DNA of 64,000 bases from Mesodorylaimus sp. YZB2_4 (Eukaryota > Nematoda > Enoplea > Dorylaimida > Dorylaimidae): assembly GCA_030248295.1 (NCBI GenBank), contig JASANH010001497.1, positions 1-64,000 on the forward strand. The letters are read 5' to 3'. Below are positions 1-13,082 of the stretch, piece by piece. The position numbers and the translations under genes are program-made. How positions within the stretch are numbered: the stretch's first letter is position 1; each line of letters begins with the position of its first letter. The notes below the pieces were generated by a model. That model saw only the letters and a program-made list of their open reading frames with translations, ran no database searches and was not told the DNA's origin.

Positions 1-190
1 GTTTTTATCAAATATACGAAATGCTGTTTGGATTTTGGGGGCTGTGTGCGTGTGTGTGAGTGGTTCGACCCTCGTGCATGTGTATCGCCGTAGAAATAGG
101 CTGGTTTCTTCAATGACTGGATCATCATCTGACCGCGATACAAGTAAGGATAAGCGCAAAAAAGAGGCTGAAAAGTCCTTGTTCATTCTG
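1..190 (+). repeat. Dispersed repeat R-A, copy 1
   Basis: About 160 bp (roughly 40-190) recurs in inverted orientation at about 6955-7145. Both copies carry a GT-rich start, a TGGTTCGACCCT-like core and a block encoding a similar Ser/Lys-rich reading frame. It is most likely part of a dispersed transposon or MITE. No protein family is recognised. Confidence 0.6.
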
Positions 191-204
191 ACTGTTTATC
201 AAAA

Positions 205-420
205 CTTTCAAATCGTCAATCAGATAACAGTTATTTCTGCTCATGGTATTCTTGCACTGATGCCAGAATTTTAACCTGCGGGAATTTAATTTTTTCATCA
301 GTGAGAAATATTTGGTTATCTGTCGTCAATGCCTCAGATTTTTTTATTATGATTTTCGTAAACAAACATTTCATACACTCAGTGATAGCGCCGCTGCCAT
401 GGAAACCTGCATCTTTCACT
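205..420 (+). repeat. Dispersed repeat R-C, copy 1
   Basis: About 170 bp here aligns by eye with 13083-13250 in the same orientation. Shared words include TTCATGGTATT, GGTTATCTG/AGTTATCTG and GATGCCTCA. It follows repeat R-A directly, so R-A and R-C may be parts of one element. Confidence 0.55.
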
Positions 421-3367
421 GTGCCGGGTCAAACATGATTTTTAAAAATGATAATTGGCTCTCATACATTTGATTGTTTTTGAAAATCGGGTTGCAAATA
501 GTGAAATGCGAAGTAGAGAGTGAAGAAAATTGAAAAAATGACAGAACTGCTAACAGGAAATTGAAATATCATAAAATAGTTACGGGAAGTGAGAAGTCTC
601 ATGCGTGGGCCACAAAATGTGAAAAAGAACCTCACTGTGAGGGTTTTGTAAAGTGAAGTATTGAAAATTAAAATATCTGTTATGATTAATGAAGTATACC
701 TAAAAGATGTAATGACACTGCTAAAAATGAATAGACCGAATAACTAACCACAAAACAGTAAGGCATCATATGTATTCCGTATGTACTGCATTCTTCTGCT
801 CTAGTAACAAGATATCCTTCACTATGCTAAATTCTGATTGAGCGAAAAACGCACGCAAATGTTGATTTTTGATTGGATGAGGGCACCCAGTGTCTCGAGG
901 GGCCACTTTTTAAATCGAGCTCGACTATCCAATTTATTCACAGTCTTTTGTTCACCTCCTTTTACTTTGTGAGGCCAATATGCCTGGCGTTTGACTTTCT
1001 TGGCCATGTTTTCTTGCTTAAAACATTATTCTGGGGATCCAGCTCGTGTGAAGTCTCGAAATTTCAACTATACGAAGGTGTCTCCAAATTCATACTATGC
1101 GCGTACTGTCGATATCAATATCTGCATCGTACCTATATCTAAGTGAAGGGCGAGGGCTCACAATCAGTGTCAATTAGATTGGTATCAAACGAGTCTTAAA
1201 AAGAACAAAATCATCTCTGTTGCAGCCACCTCCTTCTCGAGCCGCCGCGCGCGGTTTCTGGGTCATTGGAGAGCCCAGAAAAAATCTATTTTGAAGTGAT
1301 GCCAGCCAGTCCTCGGAATAAAAACTTGATTCCCCAGGTCCTAATCCTTCCACTCCTCGCACGCGCATACAGTATGCTATGTACAGTATTGCCCTCTGTA
1401 CTGACTGTGAGCACTGCGATTTCCACAGGCTTCCTGCTGTGGCTGTCATCCTGTTGAAGCAGCTAATAACACCGGCGATTATTGCATTAGACAGACTAGC
1501 CAGGGCATCTTGAAGCATCGTGTACATACTGTGCATTACCGCCTGCAAGATCAAGTGTACTGTATAATGTACTGTAAGCATGCACTGTAAGCAAGAACTG
1601 ATCGCTATTTCCAATGCGAACTAATCGTACCAGAATTTTATGTGACTTATTCGTCTGCCACCAGTGGGCAATAAACTCATCGTCAGCCTGCTGACCTTGG
1701 TTCAGACTCTCTGCTGCTGCGAATTTATGGTGTGCCATTCATGCACGGTTACACAATCGGAAGAGCGCGCGCTAAGTATTGTATTTTTCCCTGTATCGCA
1801 TCTCACTCGCCAGTAGTACTCTTATACTTCAAAGAAAAAAAAACAAAATTGATAGAACAGGAACAAAACAAACACATGAATTATTATAGAAATTGCAAGC
1901 AAAATTTGTTGTAGATACTGTCCTGCATGCCTTTTTCAATCTTCACGCGCGAGTGCAACCACCATTGGTCGTTCCAGCTGTGAGGGCTACGAACGCAGCG
2001 GCGCCTGGTGAACACAGCCTAAGCGAACCAGTGACTTACCTTCCTAGCTCGCCGTTCCTCCACGAGCTACCAGCAGACGAGCGACAGGCAGGCAGCTTTT
2101 GATAGCTAAAATCCCTCTCCTTCAAAATGTTCGCCAGCTTCCAACGTTCCGCGGTTCAATGGCGATTAGGGAAAGTTTAGTGTCCTCATAATGAGCTTCT
2201 TCATTTTAAGCTCTAAACAGTTCGAATACAGTATAATTAGTTGAAAGTTCCAGGTTTTGGTAGGGGTGATCTTAGCACATTCCTAAAACTCAAACACGAG
2301 AAAAGTTGTTAAACTTGTTTCTTGAATACCTCGGGCGGGGCTGAAACGATGTAAGGTGTAATCAATGACGATCGAGGCAGTCAGACCATCCTGGGCTGCT
2401 TGGAAATTTTCTTTGAGGATGAGGAATTTCAAGACACGCACCACGTTCTGGAACAGAGTAATTAGAAATACACAAATAGGCGGTAAGCTGAATTGAGCAG
2501 AGATCTCCTCCAAATGCGATTAGAGGTCAATAAGGCAGTGATCGTTTCGAAATTTGGCTTTGGTTCCATTTCCAGTAATTAGAGTCATTATTCATCGGCT
2601 ACATGGTAATATTTGATTCCGGGGGTTGCGATTCCGACCTGCCCAACAGAAATCCGATTGAAATACAAAGAGTCGAAGCTAATTCCCATGAAATCGAAGG
2701 AAGAGTATGAAGTCACAAAATCATATATAAATAAATCAAGCGAATAATGAGATGACGCCGTAGAACTATAAAAAACTTTCAGTGATCCTTCCTTTTTCTG
2801 CACCTGGGCATGTATCTGTATCAGCATAACCGACTCCCAAGTCTACATTTCTCGAGAAAAAATGGACTGCGAATGGCACAACAGAGAAGACTGTGCCCGA
2901 AAATCACCCTTCCATCCCTCCAGCTCTCAGTGAGTTATTGCCAGCCCTACTAGAACTGGAAGATGAACAAACAAAAGCCAGCTGCGTTTTCTTTGTTTTA
3001 TCGATTGCCTCGAGTCTCTAATGGGTGGGCCTCTCATTGTCAGTGAAAACGCTCGCCTAGGTGATATAGCACGTGTAGATATATACCTGTGTGTTGTAGA
3101 GTCGAGTTATTTAGGAGATATCCTGGCTTACGATTAGCGTGGCTGTGGTTTGTTTTATGATACATACTAAAGAATTTTCTGACAGAATATTTTAAATTTA
3201 CCGCTCACTTGTATAATATGAATTCAGTATGTGAGTTGATCAAGTGTGCGCACATTGATACATAGCTTTACACTTTTCTCTGTGAAGTCATCACGCGTTA
3301 TTGGACGGCGCGTGGTGTACCCCAGCGGAGCGTCTGGGTGGAAGCATGGTACACATGCAAGTATACT
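421..3367. other. Non-coding stretch, no gene seen
   Basis: AT-rich sequence with only short chance reading frames. I see no recognisable protein, RNA gene or strong tandem repeat. A short CTGTACTGTA-like motif recurs near 1365-1575. Confidence 0.5.
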
Positions 3368-4311
3368 TTAGTATTTATTTAACCAACTCGATTCACAAGT
3401 GGTACGAAGATGCTTCCGATGGCGGCAGCACCATTGTCGACAGACACTGCACTTTCTGATTACCCGATTGACCTCTGCTCGCCCTGTTGGAACCAAAAAT
3501 CGCATTCGAAGTTCAGCCAATGTGTGCAATATGCCGCTGAGCATCGTCTGTTCATGAGCTTCTTTGATCACCATGTGCGAGCCTTGACTTCTCCGGAAGG
3601 AGGATAGGATTCATCGCTTCAATTGAGATTTTTGCTTGCCTGATTCTCCTAGCGCATCGAATGGCGCCATCTTCATTAAACTAAAAAGGTATTGCATTGT
3701 TGAGGAGAACTGCCTTCTGATCGCCCTGCGTTTCTTCAGGTGAACCAGCTCATCTGGGAAATACTTCGCTTTCATCGCTTTGAGCCATAGCTTCTCTGCC
3801 ATATCGATCTCTCCCGGCGTCGATGGCTCCAACTCGCTCTCCTTGTCGTAGGACTGCCCCTTCTTCTTCCTCTTCATCTTGGCCACAAATTGAATTTACA
3901 GCATGGTGGTTCGTATCAGTTCTCTCCAACTTGAGTATTGGTTTTCGTCAAAGATTCGGTCGACTTCGTCTGAAGCTCTGCAGCGAAATTAGTCGTTCCT
4001 GTATAAATTGTCTGCTTGATGTTACTCTAGTTGATACCCGCCAGGTCATATTCAAATTCGTCCGAAATCCGCCACGTTTCCTCGGCTCGGCGCAGCCACT
4101 GCGGTCCATGCCACCATATCAATTTGTCTTTTAGGGTCATAGCCGCTGCTCCTCTGGGCAGAAGATTGGCTGGATTTTCCTTTGTGGTAACATAGCGAAA
4201 CTTGATTGACTTGATGCTTGTAATGTACCTACCTGACTCGGTTTGCCTCCAATGTCTCCTGACTCGAATCAGAGCCCATCCTCCCTGAATCAATTGAGGC
4301 AATGGGAACAC
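3368..4311 (-). pseudogene. BEL/Pao retrotransposon pol fragment (RNase H end and integrase start)
   Basis: The minus strand carries consecutive blocks in different frames that match BEL/Pao pol. At 4311-4027 is the region before the integrase, with a TTKENPANL motif (usual form T..NPAD..SRG) and LIWWHGPQWL. At 3886-3611 is a linker with AEKLWLKAMKAKYFPDE. At 3574-3368 is the integrase zinc-binding H2C2 region with EAHEQTMLSG and CSVCRQW. The frame shifts between blocks, the RT is absent upstream and the integrase core is absent downstream, so this is a dead fragment with no LTRs visible. Family assignment rests on motif order. Confidence 0.75.
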
Positions 4312-5149
4312 GAAAGGCGCTGATAGAACATTATGATGAATATGAATGAATATATGAATTTATGATATTCGATTAGATCGATGAAAGCAAATACGATCGT
4401 TTCAGTGGCTTACTCCTGCATAACTCTGACTAACTTATTTCCGACGAGCTGAGTAAGTCTTACAAAGAGAATAACTCGGATCTAGGTCACATATGGCGGA
4501 AGTTGTAAGTGCGGGCCCACACCGAACCTTGAAGGCTCATTTATGCTGGTCCTCATTCATAAATTCATGACATTATGAACATTCATTGAATATCTAAACC
4601 AATTCTGGACGATTTGGTCTAAGGAATAACTACTGGCCTTACGAGAGCGGCACCAATCAACCATCAAGCATCAGCGCTCAAGCCTTAATGCGACGCCAAA
4701 GGTTAGCGATGTGGTCCACGTGCGAGGGAAGAACCGACTACGAGGTAAGTGGCAACTGGGACGAAGCAAGAGCAACCCTGATCACCCAGCCCGAACTGCA
4801 ACCGTGCGTCTATCAAGCGGGCAATCAGTCAATCGATCAATCATCCACCTGTATCCGATTGAGATCCCCGAAGATCGTTCGATAAGCGGCGGAGTGTCGC
4901 GAACGCGAGCAAAGATCGAGGTTGTAATAGCACAGGAATGCTAGTGATGCAAAGTGGGAATGTAAAGGTGGTGATAGAGGATTCTGGAGATGATCAAATT
5001 AACATGTGATTCCGTCGTTGCAACATCAATTTCCACAGCGCGATTGATCGACGACAGAATTATTTGGTAGCAAAACGTAGTCAATCGACGACAAGCGCTA
5101 TTATTTTAGCTTGTCGAGCGATCGATCAACCGCACACAGGAGATTGAAT
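4312..5149. other. Non-coding, ATGAATAT-rich
   Basis: Contains a run rich in ATGAAT/ATTCAT words near 4330-4370 and 4555-4595. No gene is supported. Sequence approaching 5149 may be the degraded 5' part of the hAT transposase that follows. Confidence 0.35.
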
Positions 5150-6722
5150 TTACGAGCTTTTCATCAAGATCCGCGATGAACGGAATCTCGAAGACAGTCG
5201 ATTATTACGAATCATTACTGATAATGGATCGAACGTCGTGAAAACATTTAGGTCTAGGGTGAATTATTTATCAATCTCATCTTTTATTTATAAATGACAA
5301 TTTCTTTTGGGAATTATTTGGTCGTCCTGATAGGGCAACAAGGGCACGAATGGAACCACAACGGGCAGATCCGAATTTGGAGGAGGAGGACGATGATGAC
5401 GACGCGATCGATGAGGCTGAATTCGATGCAGCAGAAGGCGATGTCGATAGGCAGTTCTCGAGAAAACGTCGTATCAGTTGTGTTGATCATATCTTGATGT
5501 TGGCTGTCAGGAAGGTAAGTGACCGAGGAAAACATGAAATAAGGTTTCAGTTATTCTCAAGGAGGGGTATGTTCCAGTATAGATTTTTAATTTCAACCAA
5601 AACATGATATATTGGAATCGTCTTATGTTTGCAGTATAGTATATTGCAATTTAAGTAATTGAAAGGCGCTAAAACTCTTGTCTTATCGAGGCATGAACAG
5701 CGATGTGGAAGTCAAAGGTGCCACTTAAAAAACAGAAGACCTTATAAATCGAATCTCAAAAAGCATGAAGGCTACGGAATTGCTGGATCAACGATCTCGT
5801 AGAGTCGGATTGAGCGGCCGCCTATCGACTGGAAGATCAACACAGAAATCACTCCAGGTTATGAAGACTTTGCGCAGCAGTCAATCGACTGGAGGGAGAA
5901 CTGTACCCAACGATTTTGGAAGTTTTTTCGATAATTTTCAGCCTTGGGGCTAAAGTAGCTCGAGTAAAAAACATATAATTACAGTAGCCTTTTCCTAGCT
6001 TCCAATTTTAATTATTCAGTTACTCGATGCTCCCTTGCGGCTTACCGTCGCTCGTACGATTGAAGCCTTTCATCGAGGCATCGATCATCGATTTAAACGC
6101 TTGATGTGCCCAGCCAGTCAAAATTTTAATTCGATCCACGTTGTGGCCTCACTTTTGCATCCAGAGCACAGCCTTTTGTTAGAGAACGAGTTACTGGAAG
6201 TAGCATGACACGAATTGAAACTTATGTAGTTTTTGTTTTCGTGTTATTAGCAATAAAAGATCATTTATCAACTGTTTTGTTTTTGGTGAATACTGAGAAA
6301 GTACAACATCAAAACAACCAAGCCGATTTCGTCCCTCCTCCGCAAGTTCACACTGAACCGTATGCGTCTTCCTTATTTGCTAAGGCCCGAGAAGAAATTG
6401 AGGAGAGATGGCCACAAAATATTCTGGGAACCCTCAAAACGAGATCGATCGAGGAATCGAAACTTACGCTGCCATTATCTTCGAAGAGCTCAAGGGCGAA
6501 GACTGCGATCCATTCAAATTCTGGTCCAAACGATCAAAATTATTACCTTTATCATACAACGTTGCAGTGGATTTTTTGGCGACCCCAGCCACTCCTGCCC
6601 CATCGAAACGGGTCTTTAGTAGGGCGAGTTATATTTTGGATCAGAAACGGCACAATTTAGATGATTCAGAAGTTGAATTGGAGTTGATGTGCAAGATAAA
6701 TCGAGAATATCTGACCCAGTAG
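5150..6722 (+). pseudogene. hAT-family DNA transposase remnant
   Basis: Pieces in several frames follow the order of a hAT transposase. Near 5180-5260 is IITDNGSNVVKTF, the DNGsN..k.F block with the first catalytic Asp. At 5440-5520 is ISCVDHILMLAVRK, matching sC..H.LnL.v. At 6010-6200 is the mid-domain ending in a VASLLHPE-like block. At 6408-6722 is the C-terminal dimerisation domain, with VDFLATPATPAPSKRVFSRAS (family pattern LaiPatSapsERvFS.a) and RHNLDD. Frameshifts and stops separate the blocks. No terminal repeats or 8-bp duplication were identified. Confidence 0.78.
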
Positions 6723-6954
6723 CCACCTCCTGTAGTATGATTGTCAGGTTTTTCAAGTAGCATTTGTTGATCGTTGCAGAGTAAAAGACAGCCAATTCGT
6801 GGCAAAATTTTTTTAAAAATTTTTTGCCCCATTATCATTTTTATCAATTATTATTGATATCTTTCTCGAGATACAGATAAAGATATTTATATCGCTATCT
6901 ATATATATTTGAGATAAAGATATTGAAATAATATCTATATCTATCTCTTTTTTC

Positions 6955-7145
6955 CAAAGTCATATCTACAGTTATAAACACTTAGAATAAACAATGATTT
7001 TCCAGCCTTTTTCTTCTGATTGTCCTTTATCGTATCGCGATCAGAGAATGATCCAGTCATTGCAGAAACCTGCCTATTCCCACGTCGATAAACATCAACA
7101 AGGGTCGAACCACTCACACGCACAGAGCCGCTAAAATCCAAAGAG
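6955..7145 (-). repeat. Dispersed repeat R-A, copy 2 (inverted)
   Basis: Reverse complement of the repeat at 1-190. It joins directly onto repeat R-B at about 7120, so R-A and R-B belong to the same element. Confidence 0.6.
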
Positions 7146-7425
7146 TATTCCGCAAACTCGATAAAACGAAGTTTAGTTTCCTTCCTAAAATTTTAGGGTC
7201 AACGCTGATTTTTTACAATTGGCTCTCAGGGAGTAAATCTTTTTTGGGGGGAAAACAAGAGTTCAGCGATAATAAAATGCAAAGAGTCAAAGAGAAGATT
7301 ACGACTGAAATCTCCCACGGTTTTTTATTGCTCAGCTTATATTTTGCTGAATAAGCGATTGCACTAACTCGATCCAATGATGTGGGGAATGAAAAAAATA
7401 AAGATGCGGTTATAGCTTCGGTTAC
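7120..7425 (+). repeat. Dispersed repeat R-B, copy 1
   Basis: About 300 bp that recurs in direct orientation at 12576-12885 with high identity. Shared words include AAGAGAAGATTACGACTGAAAT and TTTTTTATTGCTCAGCTTAT. No coding potential is seen. Confidence 0.75.
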
Positions 7426-7499
7426 AACTTGGGCTGAACTCATCAGTTACTCGTTCTCTTGTCCCAAAAGAAAAGAACAATGAAAAAACCTTCGCCGAC

Positions 7500-7575
7500 C
7501 CAACCGCCCCCCCCGAAAAAGGGGAGGGGGGGGGGGGGGGGGAAAAAACACCAAAAAAAAAAAATACTCCCCCCC
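7500..7575. repeat. Poly-C / poly-G / poly-A low-complexity tract
   Basis: A C-run, a long uninterrupted G-run and A-runs follow each other closely. Such a tract is prone to sequencing and assembly error. Confidence 0.8.
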
Positions 7576-7994
7576 AAAACTCTGGCCCCTCTCCCAAATC
7601 GATACACCTGGCTCGCAGCAAGTAGATCTATCTTAAACAGGGACGGACGTCGAACGAATCGAAACGAATAGTCGATCGAAAGAGATACTGACATGGTATG
7701 ACTTTATGGGACTTTTTTTCCTCATGCTTGAGGTACATCACTGATGAACTGCTTGTGACCGACTGCACTGGCCTGGCAGACAATATTGCTTGAAGCATCT
7801 CCTCATAAGATGACCCTGCTGATTTGCTAGCACTACATCGGCTTGCCACTTTCTGAAAATTCCCACCTAGCCGTTCCAGCTAAACCTGATTCAATTGAAG
7901 TTCAATTAGGTTTCGCCATGTCTAAAGCGCATATCGTACGAACCATTTATTTTTGAGATCTTGGTTTAGTGAATTAGTGTTTCAATGACCAGAA

Positions 7995-8175
7995 TTTTTC
8001 ACAGTCTGACCTGACCCTGACTTTGACCGACCCTTCGAAAAATTTTCCGACCTGTTCCTGACCTTGACTGACCCCTCAAAAATTTTTCTGCCCGACCCTG
8101 ACCTTGACCGACCTTAAAAAAAAAATTTTGACGTGGCCCTGTCCTTGACCGACCCCTCAAAACTGACGGCTCAGT
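7995..8175. repeat. Degenerate tandem repeat, unit about 50 bp, CTGACC-rich
   Basis: Three to four imperfect units built on CCTGACCTTGACCGACC followed by an AAAATTTT-rich spacer. A related TCAAAGTCAA-rich stretch lies at 8825-8980. Confidence 0.65.
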
Positions 8176-9132
8176 GTAACTTACAGACACCAGACATCGA
8201 CGGTTCTGTGTATGAAAATGACTCCGTCGATAGAAAATTGCAGTACGTCGAACTGACACTGCTGCAGATGAGTCAGTCGCCTTTTCGCAACATGTGGCTT
8301 CAACTGTGCCACTTAGCCGAAAGCCACCCCATGGTTATTTGGCAGCTGTTACGGCTAGACCCGACACTTGGGGCTCGCGCTTTTTTACAACGCAATCATA
8401 TACTGTACATGTCAGTTTAGCGGGAGAGGCCTTGATGGTCTTGCAGTGTATGTACACAAGCTTATATTACAACTTTCTTCTGGGACTAAAAACTTGCGAA
8501 CACGTGTTAAACAAAGCTGCCAGTAAGGTCGACGGAGAAATCATGTTCGTAGTACCTGGGAGTAAGGACCTAACTGTGGAGGCTTTACCAGTTCCGGGTC
8601 ATCATCATATGGCTGCAATGCATAAAACAACATGACCTGGGTCAGTGCAGACGGCTCTTTGTTTTTATTATTGTTCAAGGTCTGAGGCCAAAATGGCCTA
8701 CAACCATCATTGTTCGATTAGCCAGCACTGTTTAAAAACGAATTAACGAATGTGGAGACATCCCTGCAGATGCTGCAGCACTACACCTATCGTACTATGC
8801 ATCTAGAAGTCAGACTGGATCAGTGTTGCGGTTGACGTCAATGTCAAAGTCAAAATCCTGTCAAAATCGTATTTTTTCGAAATAAAAGTCAGAGTCAACA
8901 TCTATGTCAAAAAAATTTTTGGCCTCAGTCAAAGTCAAGAATCTTTTTGAGGCCCTTGTCAAAATCAAAGTCAAAGTTACGTTACGATGGTACACTCGCC
9001 CCGAATGAATCGCGGGGAAATCTGAAAACTCACCACAAAAACGTGCAGCATATTTATTAAGTATATAATATTTACCATGATCCTGGTTTTTTAAATAGCA
9101 TTCCCTCTCATCGTCTACATCGTCATTGTAGG
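8176..9132. other. Non-coding, no gene supported
   Basis: Short open frames on the plus strand (8133-8420 and 8294-8635) match no family I recognise and overlap each other. The rest is AT-rich with TCAAAGTCAA repeats at 8825-8980. Confidence 0.35.
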
Positions 9133-10386
9133 CTATGGGTAAAAAGTTGTTGAGAAGACTTGACCAGTATCCTTCTTGACAGCGTAGATTTTGCTTCCTC
9201 CAATAGCAACACTTGAAGCGGCCCTATTGACGGCTATCTTGACCCAATTATCACCTTCAGGTGCGAAAATCTCGCCTGTCCAATTGCGCATGACCATTCT
9301 GCCAGCTGATACTGATATTTGGACTAGGTCGTTGCCCCCTGGTCGTTGCGTACAGGTCCGACTACTTCGACCGATATATGTTCGACGCCATATCGTATGC
9401 TTGGTAAATGGACAACTTTAAAAAAGGCAACAAGTTGCTGTGATTAGCTTTGCTTATTTGTGCTAGGAGTGAATGAAAATGAGCTGTTTGGAATCCGCTA
9501 GTGGCTGTTATTATGATACAACCACAAGGTATATTTTACCTTCCTGAAATACAAGGTTTTGGATTTAGCATAATCGCAACTTAGAGAAAGAGAGATTCAC
9601 AAAGCGTGTGTCAGTATATGACACAGTCACTGAGTGAGAAGCGTGATTTACCAGAAAGATATTCGTATTGGTAAAATAGTTCCACATACAAAAAACCAAA
9701 TGCTTTTTTAATGTCAGCGAGCCAACAAAAGATTTTTTGTTGCGTATTAGCATTAAAATGATTAGTTCGAACTTCCTCTTGTTAGTGTCAGGTTCTTATC
9801 AAAGAGGTGAATATTTGCTGTGTTTTTGGTGAAACGAAAAAACTTAAAATTCTATGTTCAGCCCAATATTCTCAGTTTGGAGCGATCCTGAGCTACTCAA
9901 GGTTGCCTGCAGAGCCTAGCAGATCAGATGCAGAGCCTGTGACTACTTGAATTAGAAGAGACACCGCGTTTCTTCCATTCCAATGATGCGAAACACAAAC
10001 TGATTAAGATCAGCAAGATTCGATCTACAGTAGCACTCCTATCAGATACTTAACCTCATGAGTCAAAAAAATTTGCAAGTGACGATGCGTTGCTTCCTCA
10101 TATGCACATGTACCCACTGCACAATGCTTACATCAGCTTGTGGCCCAGTTATCGCAAGCGCGCAAACGTAACCATTGGCCCATCCAGACACTTTGAAGCC
10201 CTGGCCGCCCAAGCTTTTATTCCAGTTTGTGCTGGTCTATCGGGCCAAATAGCCATTTCTGTCCAAGATCCACAGGCGATCCTCAATGGCGGATACTGAC
10301 GATGCAGTTTCTCCAGGGAGGAGTGTCATTTGTTGGGCCATTGATAAGGCGATTAACGCAATGACTAGAGGAAGACAAGCGAGCAT
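9133..10386 (-). pseudogene. Possible secreted tectonin (beta-propeller) lectin remnant
   Basis: The first exon runs from an ATG at 10386 to a GTAAG donor at about 10132. It starts with a hydrophobic signal peptide (MLACLPLVIALIALSMAQ) and continues with WILDRNGYLAR and WNKSLGGQGF. A second block (about 9415 to a TAG at 9133) has PGGNDLVQISVSAGRMV, NWVKIAV and SKIYAVKKDTGQVF. The W..I, V..G and YAV..dtG..f spacing is typical of tectonin repeats, as in fish-egg lectins. A TAG at 10237-10239 breaks exon 1, and the phase between the two blocks does not match, so an exon is missing or the gene is dead. Family assignment is tentative. Confidence 0.42.
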
Positions 10387-12575
10387 TGCGACGGCTTGAA
10401 GTGACAATATCGTGAATCGAGATAAATCCTGTTACTTGTGACCGACTTGTGCCACGCTCAGTCAGCTGGTCTTTCGCGGAAAAAAAAGATTTTCTAACAC
10501 TCCGTGACCTATATCATCCCTCGTGCAAGCTGTCAGGAGATCCGTCTAGGTGTCTCTATTACGCGCCTACTAACCAGGCTTTATCAAATTGGCTTCTTTC
10601 ACGATGCATCTTCATGTCGGCCAATTTCAACGATTTTTGAGCAGTCATTCAATGGAGAAACAATTTTGATTCAGCGTTCACTTATTTAGTTTTCGCTATT
10701 CGACAGATCGAAATATAATGCGCACTCACAGTCAACGAAACACGTCTTCTACATCGTCTGACTGTGATTCGAAAGAGCCCTAGTTTAGCTTGGCCATGCG
10801 CATTCTCAAAAGCTCTTCGACGAGACAGACGACATGACGCATGTCCAATATATATAAAGCTAGATGTACCAGAATCAGCGGTATAAAAATACTTCACTCA
10901 GCATTCGCAGTTTTCTCGAATCTAAGGATTCTACCTACACGTACTTTTTGAGATATCGCATAGAGTATCGTTTCGTGATAACATTACACAATAAAACTAA
11001 ACTTTTTCACCCATGCAAGGTCAAGGTTTGAGAGCTTTGTCTACTGATTAAATAGAAGATTAGAGAAAAACTGTGGCCTGGCTTGGCTTCTAACACACTT
11101 TGTAAAAAACAACAGCTCGAGAGTTTAGTTCAGGTCAAACCATCGAAGCAGTTACATAGTTTTGCCATCAATAGGCTGGAATTTCTTCACGATATAATAA
11201 CACGAAAGCAAAAACTCCCTTCTGATAGAAATTGGAAGCTGCTCAGCTTCAGAAGTGCAAAGAATAAGTTTTTAAGGAAGAGTGGATGTCCGCGAGTGCA
11301 CTTTCTACATATCGGAGCTGTTAAAAAGGAAAAAGCCTATAATTCTAAAGAGAATTTCTCACTTAGTGATCTAGAAATATACGATCAAGCTTCTATGTAT
11401 AACCGCAAAAATTTTGCGAGAAGCTACGGATAAACTGTGAAGTCGCCAATTTTTATGTTGTATAAACCGAATAAAAATGTTATATCAGGATGCACAAATA
11501 TTATGGAACATAGCCACGTTACAGATGTGCCAGAGGAGAAGCCACTTCGGTAGCGTCTGGCCAGTAGGCGAAACATCAGAGTTTCGAGACGCATTTGCTG
11601 ACAGCTTGTTCGACGGTCGATATGGGATTTCGGAAATTCATTATATTTCAAGGTCGTAAAATACGTGGAAATAGCTTCAAACTCTAAACACAAGCTGACG
11701 CAGTCCAGAGGCCCCAAGGTAACGCAGTATATTTCGATTTCAGCCTCTAGCCATAGCTTCTAACAGAGGTGGTGGCGCTTTTTTCACTACTTATTGTGTT
11801 TCTCGTTCCATGAGCAAAAACCATACTCATACTTCATTTGTACACAGTATCAAGTGCGCGCTGAGGGAGGTTTGCAACACAGAAACAAAGAACGCAGAGA
11901 AAGCATCACTACCTAAAGCAGCCCTGACAAACCATGCCGGAAATACGTCTTATCAGCAGCACTTCCTCGAGGCTAGTTTAGTATACTGGCCACTGATCGT
12001 GAGTTCTCTGTGACAAAGCTGCACACCGCTTGGAATGGTCCCAGATTTGTACTTCCTGGGGTTACTGTACAGTACTCTGTCTTTGATTTTTACTGGGTCA
12101 TAATAAATGCATCAACACCAGGAAAATGACTATAAAAGCGCCTATCAATATAAGATATTTGTAATGCATACTTTCTGCTGAACATGTAGAAGCATTTAGG
12201 ATGACTCACTTACCGTATCAAAATACAAAACCCGATCTTGCAATTTTATGGGAAAGCTGTAGAGTTAGAGTCTTGCTTGGGCTGTAGTATAAGCTGCTAT
12301 GACAACGTTAGTGTTTCCAAGCACTTCAACAAACTCATCGCCAACATCGCATGTCACTGCTGCCATTTAATCACTTTCCAAACGAACAGCCTTAGCATTT
12401 GTTGATAGATCGAAAACCAATTCGAAAAACTCTGCTGAATCAGCAAAATATTCTGTTTTTGTCTGCCGACTTCTTTGGCCGAATTTACCCCAGAAGTTGC
12501 AAAAAGACAGTAGATGCGTATCTATAATATCTCAGCGTACTTAGTTCGTTTATGTCTTATTCCTGCTCACATTCA
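10387..12575. other. Non-coding, with a TATA/initiator-like motif
   Basis: No convincing gene. At 10882 a TATAAAA is followed by TTCACTCAGCATTCG, which resembles a TATA plus initiator promoter on the plus strand, but no supported coding exon follows. The 11083-11433 open frame lacks an ATG and matches nothing known. Confidence 0.3.
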
Positions 12576-12885
12576 CACACACGCACAAAGCCCCTAAAAT
12601 CCAAACAGTATCTCGCAAGTTAGGTAGAACGGAGTTTAGTTTCCTTCCTAAAATTTCAGGGTCAACGCTGATTTAATACAAGTGGCTCTCAGGGAGTAGA
12701 TCTTTTTGGAAGAGAAAACAAAAGTACAGCGATTATAAAATGCAAAGAATCAAAGAGAAGATTACGACTGAAATCTCTCACGGTTTTTTATTGCTCAGCT
12801 TATATTTTGCTGGGTAAGCGATTGCCTTAAACTCGATCCAACGATGTGGCGAATGAGAAAAATAAAGATGCAGTTATAGCCTTGT
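12576..12885 (+). repeat. Dispersed repeat R-B, copy 2
   Basis: Direct copy of 7120-7425. It is preceded by an ACACACGCACAAAGCC-type end that also matches the end of repeat R-A. Confidence 0.75.
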
Positions 12886-13082
12886 TTTCGAATGGAATGA
12901 CCAAGTGGGATGCCACTCACATCAGGTGATAATTTTTTTCAAGCACAGAGCCCCCTACCACGCCACTTGTTTTATTTATTCCAGAAATCCAATTTAAGAA
13001 AATTAGTTTAAAGACCAATGACGCGCAGTTTATCGAAACTTCCAAATATTAATATATCGAAACTTTATATAGTTTATCGAAA

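Noticed and set aside
1174-1614. 146-codon minus-strand frame
   Set aside because: Repetitive CTGTACTGTA-type sequence, no ATG-linked domain, no family resemblance.
7364-7694. Gly/Pro/Phe-rich frames
   Set aside because: Produced by poly-G/poly-C low complexity.
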